Source of the DNA: Andrena cerasifolii
Lineage: Eukaryota > Arthropoda > Insecta > Hymenoptera > Andrenidae
Length of the DNA: 64,000 nt
Direction of reading: 5' to 3'
Assembly: GCF_050908995.1 (NCBI RefSeq)
Contig: NW_027484933.1
Location: 62,001 to 126,000 of the forward strand
Below, in pieces: positions 28,017 through 36,655 of the stretch; position 1 is the first letter of the stretch; every line of letters begins with the position of its first letter. Under the pieces are notes generated by a model, which saw nothing but the letters and a program-made list of their open reading frames with translations, was not told where the DNA came from and ran no database searches. A program made the position numbers and the translations under genes.

Positions 28017-29141
28017 ATGATGATTAGTAGTCAGGAGATTAAGGATCGTGAGAGAATAGCGATGAAAATTGCAAAAACCAGCGAATCCATTCGCAGGAAA
28101 CATCAGTCTTTGAAGACTGACAAGATGGATGAAGATATCGCGCTGGAAAGATACTTTAAACCTATTACCGAGCCCTTAAAACATATTGTGGAAAATACTG
28201 CTGAGACAGAAGCTGACATATCACCTGCGACGAGTATGAGCATTGAAACATTAACGCCTATAACAAAAATCCGGCCGAAATGGAACGCATCGCGTAAAAG
28301 AAATAGTAAACAGTCATACATGTCATTGGAAAATTCGCTCGTAACCTCCACACCAGTTCAATCGAAGCGGAAACGACAGAATGTCACATCAAACGATTCC
28401 ACGGTTCCTCCTGCGTCAATAAATACATTTCCCGATGTACAGTCGCTCACAACCAATGATGACGAAGACGTGTATGAAACTTTTGCCGATGAGTCGCTTG
28501 CAGCATCTATTAGAGAGCAACTCCAAACATCCGAGGGGCAAGAAACGTTTCGCAACAATTTCGATCCGCTGGGACAAAAATACATGAGCGCAATCCTAAG
28601 TGGAGATAGGGATACGACCATAGATTATGTGTACGGTGTATACTTTGGTGGTAGTGGAATGATGCTGGGGGATAAGGCTTTCGATATGGACAAGGATGAT
28701 AATATAATCATAGACGGTGTAAGATATGGAGGAACGCCCTGTCTGTACGAACTGATTTTCAAGAGAATTCCCGATGATGCTATGTACACAGATGATGATA
28801 AACAAAAATAAAAAAGTATACTGCTGATGACGAATGCTCACAGACGTGGCCATAGCGCACGAAATCCCATATTGGGTAACAAGGGATACAAGTACAAACA
28901 TGTAATTGCGCCACTACTACCCCGTGTATTGACCAGTAAAGCGGTGAAAGGTCTAAGGACACCGCGAGTCATGGTGGTAAACGATAACAAGATCGATTAT
29001 GTGCACTGGGATGATCCCAACGAGCTGGTGGATCGATTGCGTTTGCTGGAAGCGTCGCGTCAGGCGGGTAACAACTCGCACGACAACGAAATTCTATCAA
29101 TCATCGAGGAACTCTGTGAGGCAGGCCTCATTATAAATTAA
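28017..29141 (+). pseudogene. Conserved Polinton-associated unknown protein, split by one stop
   Basis: An ATG at 28017 opens 264 codons to a TAA at 28809-28811. The same frame then continues for over 100 codons to 29141 without a shift. The two parts read as one protein of about 374 aa: a Lys/Glu-rich N-terminal helix region, a Ser/Thr-rich middle, and a C-terminal region with DGVRYGGTPCLYEL before the stop and VHWDDPNELVDRL ... GNNSHDNEI after it. I recall similar proteins beside Polinton genes in insects, but know no function. It could instead be two adjacent genes, since an ATG follows the stop at 28827. Confidence 0.55.
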
Positions 29142-29176
29142 ACCGCACGCCGATGATGTGCACTGTATGCGTCGAG

Positions 29177-29587
29177 ATGCCGATCAACAAATTTGGGGTA
29201 TCGCTCGAGAAGAGTGGAGCAGCTACAATGGACTATTACAAATGGAGCGACATGCTTCGAAATTATATGCGTGATAACGCTCTTTGCGTGACCGGTGCCG
29301 ACTTTGATGCAAAATCGCGCAAGATACGACGCGTAGCTCAGCCGGTGGCCGACACAGATGCCGTTAATAAACTATACGTGGAAAAGAGCATTAAACTTTT
29401 GAGAGAGCAGCAGGAAGAATTAGAGATGAAGCTGGTCGCATTTCAGAGAGATATGCTGACGTTGCAAAACAGCGTTCAAAAGATATCGCAAGCATTGAAT
29501 CCTATCCCGCAGCAACAATGCGAAGGAGAATCATGCGAGACGGTTGAACTTATCCAGAATTTCCTTGGGGCGGTGGAGAACACATAA
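29177..29587 (+). CDS. Fibre-like coiled-coil protein
   Basis: 136 codons from the ATG at 29177 (MPINKFGVSL); an alternative start lies at 29153. The segment FDAKSRKIRRVAQPV followed by DTDAVNKLYVEKSI resembles the repeated motif found before trimeric coiled coils in phage and viral fibres. It is followed by a heptad-like helix (LLREQQEELEMKLVAFQRD). The frame is intact. Attachment is a reasonable inference, but no receptor-binding domain is visible. Confidence 0.5.
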   Translation: MPINKFGVSLEKSGAATMDYYKWSDMLRNYMRDNALCVTGADFDAKSRKIRRVAQPVADTDAVNKLYVEKSIKLLREQQEELEMKLVAFQRDMLTLQNSVQKISQALNPIPQQQCEGESCETVELIQNFLGAVENT

Positions 29588-29644
29588 TGCACGTACACGA
29601 TAATTATCGCATCATTCGTGGCAAAGATACATCTGCGATCAAAC

Positions 29645-30594
29645 ATGCAGCCATTATCGAAATCCATGAGTGAAGAAAACCATGGCCACAAGAAGCTACA
29701 ACTTGTGGAGGAATTGTACGCTCCAGCTCGAAGACATTTTCCTCGGAGGCGCGTCATAGTGCGTGGATACGACGATCTGTGGCAAAATGACAATGTAGAA
29801 ATGCATCCATACTCGCGATTCAACCAGGGTCACCACTACATACTCACCGTCATCGATGTGTTGAGAAAGTATGCATGGGCGTTGCCGCTCAAAACTAAAA
29901 GTGGCGCTGAGGTGACTAAAGCGTTTGCAAAGATATTTAGAGATCGATATCCGAAAAATTTGCAAACCGATCAAGGAAAAGAATTTTACAACACCGATGT
30001 GCAGAAACTCTTGAAAAAGCACGACATTATTCGACGTATTCGGTGATGAAGGCCTGCGTCGTAGAACGTTTCAATCGAACTTTGAAGAACAATATGTGGA
30101 AACTGTTTACGCTCAATGGAACCTATAGATGGACCGATTCGCTACCGCGTCTACTTGCAGAGTATAACACGCGAAAACATAAAACCATCGGAATGCGTCC
30201 TTGCGATGTTACCCCTGCGATCGCCGATAAGCTGCTAGCTACCGTGTACAGCAACCTAAAAATCGCTGCTCCAGCGAGATTCGAGTTCGGCGAGTTTGTG
30301 CGCGTGAGCAAATTTAAAACCATCTTCGATAAAGGCTATACACCGAATTGGACAACGGAGGTGTTCGAGATAGCCAAAGTACAGACAACTAATCCCGCGA
30401 CGTATCTGCTCGTCGATTCCTGTGGAAAACCCGTTGCCGGAGGATTCTATGAACACGAGCTGCAACGCGTCACCGATCCTGATGTGTATCTAGTGGAAAA
30501 AGTGCTGCGTAGAAAGGGGGACAAGGTATACGTCAAGTGGTTGGGGTTTGATAAATCACACAATTCTTGGATAAATAAACATAATGTATTGTAA
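29645..30594 (+). pseudogene. Retroviral-type integrase with C-terminal chromodomain, frameshifted
   Basis: The first part (ATG 29645) has the rve core with an early Asp, TVIDVLRKYAWALP, and the second catalytic Asp in LQTDQGKEF. The frame is lost at about 30028-30042 by a small deletion, then continues in another frame with VVERFNRTLK (catalytic Glu), the AEYNTRKHKTIG segment, and a C-terminal region. The last 40 residues (VYLVEKVLRRKGDKVYVKWL ... SWI) form a chromodomain, which in chromoviruses directs integration to marked chromatin. The shift lies between catalytic residues two and three, so the enzyme is inactive here. Confidence 0.8.
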
Positions 30595-30630
30595 AATAAT
30601 AATAATAATAATAATACATGGTTCAATAAA
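30594..30630 (+). terminator. AAT microsatellite and poly(A) signal after the integrase
   Basis: An (AAT) run follows the stop codon, and AATAAA lies at 30625-30630. Beyond it, to 30904, I see no gene. Confidence 0.45.
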
Positions 30631-30904
30631 TACAATGTTATACATATGTGAACAATTTATTTAATACTTTGCTGCCAGCGCCGTCGATAATATCATTCAA
30701 AAGCACATGCCAGCAGTTCGCAATCAACAAGAGATTTATCATCGAAATATTCACTATCACGTATAGCTTTAACAGCGCAGCACGAGTCTAAAGTTTCATC
30801 GACGACATCGCACCGCTATAACACGCTCGCAAATTTGAAAACTTCGTATCAACATGATGTGTAGTTTCATCAAGTTCAAATTTCTTTTTTTTTATAATGG
30901 AATT
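30631..30904. other. Spacer between integrase and polymerase 3' ends
   Basis: About 270 bases between two converging genes. No frame or repeat stands out. Confidence 0.5.
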
Positions 30905-33900
30905 TTACAACGGAATTTTATAATGTCCCCAGGGCAGAGTGTCGGTCGAATCGGGTACGATATACCGCTTGTCGTCGTATGGACTTAGAGCGATTTTGGA
31001 TTCTGAAATGGTGTACACTTTATGCAATTTAGACCGTATGCATGATTGTCTGCGAACCATTTCGATCTCCTTTTGCAAACACTGCGCGTAGTCGTCGAAA
31101 GTTATCGTCCTGGCTATGACGTTGGTCTTGACGCCTTTCGCCTTTTTCGTATCTCTTTTGCCGTCTACGCGAAGTGGATACATTTTCGCTCTAAGACCTA
31201 CGAACTCGGTCATTATAACACCGTTATTTTCGTCCTTCATCAGCCCCGGGACCTTCTTATTTAAGCGGGGCATATTATATGGATTGTCAGTAGGATAATC
31301 GCTTGTGTCGAATCTATCGATATTACGTTTCATGGACTCGTAGATATCATCGCATCGAATATGATAAATGAGACTGTATGTGTCGGTGTATAGAATTTTA
31401 CAATTTTGATCGTGCAGGGGAGACATGTACTCGTGATGAAATTCGTACAAACAAATTTTTTATAAGTCTAGAATGCACATACCCACATATATCGGTTTGT
31501 TGAATTTCACCTCAAGTTTTCGCAATTCAACAGCTATTCAATTTTCCGAAAAAACACTTCTGCTGTGGAAATTCGGTTTCGCGATCATTGCCTCCGCGCC
31601 ATATCGCCCTTCCCAATGTGTTAAAAGTTTTACATCTACGTGATTTCGCACATTTTCCATAGTTTTACCGAATACCGCGTTGTTCATCAATTTGTACAAA
31701 TTTTTTTCCAAGTCGTTTGTCGCGCATGTACTAAACCGTGTATTGAGTTCGATGTAATCGCGGAGCCAGGGAGATTGAGCGAATTGAAGCGCGCGGTGTA
31801 TCTTTATAATACGAAAACCGTGACTCGTGCACTGCTGCAGGTTGCGATAATGGATAATGTACCGCTGCTTATCGTATAATGTTGCGAGTAGCTTGTCGTG
31901 TCTGCTGCCAGGTGGTTTGGCACGCGTCGGGCAGAACTGTAGATCGGCGTGAGCGTCGTGCAGATGTTGCGGATATTCCAGATCTACCTCCAGAATGTAT
32001 CCCGTGGGCGAATCGATAGCGATCGAAAACACGTCAAAATTTGCGACATCTTCGGCCCATTGAAATTTGGCGTATGGTAGGAGCTGGCACATTGCCTATC
32101 CGTACAAATTGTTCACGTCAAAGTACATCAAGTACGATGACTGTTCCGATGGGTCGTAAGATGATATGTACTTGTTATTGGTGTGTGCGTATCTTCCGGA
32201 ACATTGGCTTAAACCGCCACGTATACCGCGTTCGATAAACATGACCATGTCAACGTCTGTGAGCAATTCGAATGTAATTTTGGTATGTTTTACCATGGCA
32301 TCCCACGTAAAGCCAGGTAAAGTATAATAATGCGCTGAATCTAATCCGTAACTCTTGATACAACTTTCGCGAAAATTTTCAAAAATATCTGCCAATAATA
32401 AGACATCTGTTTTCAAATACAAGTCGCTGTATTCGCCCAAGGTTCTAATCCCGAAACGCTGCCAGACAGTCTCGGCGTGTGCGTAATCGCTCTCGGATAC
32501 AGTCTCACCCGTTAACGAACTGTAGAATGACTCGCGCGGTGGTAAGCATGGATCCTGCAGCTTGTTCGCGCAATCAAGGTATTCGTATGGAAATACACCC
32601 TTTCGCGTCAATAAATTGAAATCTTCGATGGATAATGTTTCAAATTCGGATCGTAAAAATTATATTTTATCCGCGCTAAGAAAACATGCTAATTTGTCGA
32701 GACTGGTATTGAGAAAATTGTACGAATCGATGAATCGCAATTTAATACATTTTCGCGAGTTTGAGTCAGCCGTATCTTCAACATTTTTTGTGAATGAAAT
32801 GTACTTTTCTTTCGTTATGGTCAATACGTCAACGCTGCCTTCGAAACCGGTAGCTATTTCCTCGATAATGAAATGCAAATCGTAGCCGGATAAATTATGG
32901 TGAACTATAGGGATGTGAAACGCATTTTTATAATTTAAATTGCACTCCGAATGTGGTGGGCCTCTAAACCGTCCGGATAGATGGCAATGATCGCGAACTC
33001 GTACATCTTCAGCCATGAATGGTTCTTCGCAAATATGACAGTGTGTTGCATTGCGAAATGTCGTCCATTGTTCGGGAGTTAAATCAAGCATGGGAACATT
33101 GCTGGTCAGAATGGGTTTGGCGAAGTTTGCAAAATTTTCCAGTTCGTTGACGAACCATGAAACACAATCCGCGTCGCGGCGACATCGATACGTCGACACT
33201 GATATTTCGTACGAGCAATGCATATAATATGCAATGCTGTGCACTTTATGGTGTTGATACGCGCGCAATTTACTATCCATTTCACCCATTCGGTGATTGT
33301 CCTCTGTTTTTTCAATGATGCACTCGAGATCGGCGTATACCACGAAGGGGAGCCGCTCCTTCATACAGTGGTTGCTGAATTTGAGCAGATTGTTTCCTTC
33401 GCTGGGCAACAGGATGGCGCAATCATTCATTTGCCCGCAGTCCAGCGAATGGGCCTCCAACTTCTCGGCAGATCCAAAGTAGTGCATGCATCTGCAAAAA
33501 ATAAAAAAAAATTATTTAAATTTTTTCAACGATATTTTTTCAACGTTTCATAAGTTTATATACATACCGATCGCAGATGAATTTTTTTCTTTGTGTCTGC
33601 TCAGCTGTGCACCCACCAGCCTGGATAAGTCCTTGATCAGCAAACCGTGCCCTACATCGCCGTGCTTATGATTCGGCGTGTAGAGCAGATTGACGTGTCG
33701 ATCCCTCTTTTGGCTGGTGAGGCGCAGCGGAAAGACCCACGATCCTTTCTCCATCCCGAAGGTGTACACGTTGACGGAGATGCCGTTCTACCGCTGAAAC
33801 TTCCCAAGCTGCTCCAGGGGCATTGGAATCTCAATGCCCCGGAGATTTAGCACGGATGCATAGTTGGGGTGTGAACTTGAGCAATCAACGTGTATTTCGG

Positions 33901-34615
33901 CTGGATGGAGAGCTGCGACCACTGCCCACGCGAAACATGCATTGTCCGGGGATTGCGCACTAATCGTCGCCTTCTTCAGCGACAATTTCCGCGGCAACTT
34001 GTGGTGACACCCGACACGCAGCGGATTGTACTTATTAACATTGACGGTTAGGTTGAGAATCCTCGTCAATGCCCATCCGCTGTCGCGGTACCACTCTTGC
34101 AGATCGGATGTGCCGAAGAGTTCGCAGTTCCGGGTATTGATGCTTTTACAAGCATGCTTGTCACCTGCCACAAATTCGCCGTTAAACACAGTGTTCACTT
34201 TGAGGCTTCGACGTTTCCTCAAAGCGCCCCGCACATGCTCCAGCACAATGGTCTCCGCATCCTGGAGGAAGTTGCGCGGCTCGATATAGTTCGAATTTAA
34301 CACGGCACCAGTTAATACGAGACTATCGAACGCAATGTCTATTTCGAGCCACAAAAGTCCTGTGCTTGAATGTCCGGCACCTTCGCGCACGAAACGACCG
34401 CGCAACGAATGTTTCAATCGTTCGAGCCGCGCGATTCGAGTAATCAGCGATTGTTGAACACCGATCGATAATCGCGGGCGTTTCACTCGGCTGTGTTCTT
34501 CCAACGATTCGATGCACTCGTTGCACCGTTCTTCCCACGCGAGGTACTCATCGCGTGAAATCAATCGTGCAGATTGATCCAACAATTGACGTTCTATTTG
34601 CGCGAATTCTCCCAT
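30905..34615 (-). pseudogene. Protein-primed family B DNA polymerase (Polinton type), multiply broken, with an intron
   Basis: Start at ATG 34615. The N-terminal part runs to 33788 and the next piece is in another frame down to about 33570. A GT-AG intron of 76 bases (33567-33492) follows, preceded by a shortened A run that breaks the frame. From 33491 to 30905 a single frame holds the exonuclease and polymerase regions, but it has in-frame stops at about 32660 (TAA), 32096 (TAG), 31538 (TGA) and 31450-31460 (TAA). Visible motifs: FVVYADLEC (exonuclease-like), YFDVNNLYG (Pol A), KNLYKLMNNAVFGKT (Pol B) and KILYTDTYS (Pol C). The last lacks its second catalytic Asp, having Tyr instead. The length of about 1200 codons fits Polinton polymerases. 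Confidence 0.8.
33492..33567 (-). other. Putative 76-bp intron in the polymerase gene
   Basis: On the minus strand GTATGTATA...TTTTTTGCAG. Removing it joins a Cys-rich CDRC-type segment in register with MHYFGSAEKL. Size and T-rich acceptor are typical of insect introns. Confidence 0.6.
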
Positions 34616-35025
34616 GGTTGTAAATGGAATATGTCTTTTCCGCGCAACACGTTGCAGCGATTTGAGACTTTGTGCAGTTTAGAGTGCGCTTTTAAGACTG
34701 ATACCATTGTTTGGTATCTCTGCCTAACTCTTTTGGCGTACCCCCATCCCTCGAATGCACCGCATGCAAAAACGACGATCCGTCCCAGCATGGTTCTGTG
34801 CAGTTTCTGCCGATACAGCATAATTCTTTCTATGATTCGCGCGTATGACGAATTAGCGCGCAAAATCATCCGACACAGTTTCTGCTGACGCCGCATAATT
34901 CTAAGATTCGGCGCTTTCACAGATATTATATTACATTCAACACATGTCGAGACATTTATCCTTGAAGGTGGGCTCAAATTACATACAAACGCGCGATATG
35001 TTGCGATGTTAAGATTGGAAAACAT
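34594..35025 (-). CDS. Unknown basic ORF upstream of the polymerase
   Basis: 143 codons ending 22 bases inside the polymerase start, in another frame. Very rich in Arg and Lys, with two related segments (RIMRRQQKLCRMILR and RIIERIMLYRQKLHR). The same DNA word recurs near 35940. It may be a small gene or only a repeat with an open frame; no family is recognised. Confidence 0.25.
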   Translation of the reverse strand: MFSNLNIATYRAFVCNLSPPSRINVSTCVECNIISVKAPNLRIMRRQQKLCRMILRANSSYARIIERIMLYRQKLHRTMLGRIVVFACGAFEGWGYAKRVRQRYQTMVSVLKAHSKLHKVSNRCNVLRGKDIFHLQPWENSRK

Positions 35026-35175
35026 TATGGAGAAATTGGTAGCTTTAAAATAAAATGCTGTGGTGGGGGAGGCAATTGCACCTCTATTTAAGCCGAGCTC
35101 TTGGACGCTATTCCATCAATCGCTCAGTAGCCTCAGTGACTTTGACGGAACAGACGGTACTCCATAAAAAATATA

Positions 35176-35832
35176 GTGCACATCAAAATGTACAAACACA
35201 GCTTAAACGATTCATCCTGCGCAGCCGGCAACGATGGTGGGTTTCCAAATAATTGCCAACAACAGCAGCAACAACAACAACATCATCAACAATCCAATAT
35301 GAAGTATGTACGCGTTACTATACACTTTTCATTTACTTCATTCACTGTAAACGCAAACGATCGAAGTATCAATTTCATGTACTTGTTTCTTACAGTTCTG
35401 GATCCGTGGAAGCTCTTGCTACAAAACGAGGTGGACATACTCCAACGATTACGCAGCAACGCAACATCGCCCCAAACTCACATTCTAATTGATCATTTAC
35501 GACTAGAGTTCACGCGTATGCATGTTGATCAACTTATTAAAATCACCGATAATCGCGTTGTCATATATATGACTGAAGCCACGATGTGTAAAATATTCGC
35601 GTACAATCATTGCATTGAACATATGTATACGTGGCTAACAGAAAATATGTACTCTGTAAGCAGTAAATATGCCACTTTCGTAGACGTTCCACGTAGCGCT
35701 ACCGCGCCAACAGATTATGTAAAATTAATTTCTGAAAGCGAACACTTCGAACAGCACTTATTGATCGATTGCGAATTGTTAGCATGTGCAATCAATCTTA
35801 TTGTGGATGATGCTCGTAGTAAAAAATGTTAA
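35176..35832 (+). CDS. Unknown ORF divergent from the polymerase, Gln-rich near N terminus
   Basis: The frame of 218 codons is read straight through; ATG choices are 35176, 35188 and 35301. A Q/H run (about residues 28-39) is encoded by a CAA/CAG/CAT stretch. A splice-like pair (GTATGT at 35304 and TTACAG at 35395) lies within it, but removing those 92 bases would leave the long downstream frame, so the downstream part from about 35396 (LDPWKLLLQNEVDIL) is the more reliable coding segment. No domain recognised. Its position beside the polymerase suggests an early or accessory gene. Confidence 0.4.
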   Translation: MHIKMYKHSLNDSSCAAGNDGGFPNNCQQQQQQQQHHQQSNMKYVRVTIHFSFTSFTVNANDRSINFMYLFLTVLDPWKLLLQNEVDILQRLRSNATSPQTHILIDHLRLEFTRMHVDQLIKITDNRVVIYMTEATMCKIFAYNHCIEHMYTWLTENMYSVSSKYATFVDVPRSATAPTDYVKLISESEHFEQHLLIDCELLACAINLIVDDARSKKC

Positions 35833-35902
35833 ATTACATTCTTTTAATTTTATATTTGTAACAATATAAATATCTTAAACGTATATTATTTCTCCATTTC
35901 AT

Positions 35903-36310
35903 TCACCCATCATCCTCCTCGTCACCTAACTTTAAGATTTGCTGACGCTGCATAATTCTTTCTATGATTCGCGCTGCCAAGTGACATCGCCCTGCACGGC
36001 TGCTCCAGAGGAGTCGAATTACGCGAGATTGCGCGAAAAGCAGCGACGTTAAATCGGAACGCTTTGAAATACTGTTCGCTTTAGAATGCATGCGATTCAA
36101 TCCCCTATGTAGTGGTGTCGCTTTCCCTCCTAGAATTTTAACTTTAAAGTAATGCTCCGTCTCTTTCCCTCGAAGACGCGGTGTCGAAAAACGCCGATCT
36201 TTCCCGACATCGTCCGAAACAATTTCTGATGCATATTGGTTTGGAAAAAAATTTCTAGGACAGTCCCCACCCTGGGTTAGGTCTGAAAAAATTTTCGGGT
36301 GGGCCAAGTT
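35903..36310. other. Right flank of the Polinton-like element
   Basis: A minus-strand frame (36307-35903) is open but unconvincing. It contains a third copy of the AATTATGC/CATAGAAAGAATTATG word seen at 34805-34912. At about 36275-36375 a short imperfect repeat, with GGTGGGCCA twice, begins. No terminal inverted repeat was identified. Confidence 0.35.
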
Positions 36311-36600
36311 CTGAAAGAGATTTTTTCGGGGGTCAATGCCTTCCTCTGAAAAATTTCCCTCGGTGGGCCAGGTCTGGAGAGTCCTCCGCGGCGGTTCGGC
36401 CCGAACTGATCCCCTCCACGCTTACGGCTTCCCCCACTCCGCGGCTCGTGCGCGCGCACCCGGTCTTCCTCTCCCTGCAGGCCCCGCGCCCATGTTTCTC
36501 TCCGCCGCGCTCCCCGCGCACAGTAACTTCCCCCCACCCCGCGCTCCCCTCGGAAGACCTGGTCTAGAATCCCCATTGTTTTACTACTCACTAAGTTACT
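36311..36600. other. GC-rich block of unknown nature
   Basis: About 290 bases clearly richer in G and C than the surroundings, with CCGCGG-type words and pyrimidine-rich runs. Open frames exist on both strands because AT-rich stop codons are rare here; none has a recognisable domain. Confidence 0.4.
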
Positions 36601-36655
36601 CCGTACTGGATATAGAGGTCGACCATGGAAGATATATCATTCTTCACAACGAAGT

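Larger units (their letters stand above)
22345..36310. mobile_element. Polinton/adintovirus-like endogenous element, main copy
   Basis: It combines the hallmark set: protein-primed family B polymerase, retroviral-type integrase with chromodomain, FtsK/HerA-type packaging ATPase, adenain-like protease, penton-like and double-jelly-roll capsid proteins, plus a virion-type phospholipase A2. Late genes read left (minus); ATPase to integrase read right (plus); polymerase reads left. The ends are not defined: I found no terminal inverted repeats or 6-bp duplication, so the limits given are approximate. Polymerase, integrase, protease and the PLA2/core frame carry stops or shifts, so the element cannot replicate by itself. 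Confidence 0.85.

Noticed and set aside
35304..35395. Possible intron in the ORF at 35176-35832
   Set aside because: Removing the 92 bases leads out of the long downstream frame, and no alternative acceptor restores it.
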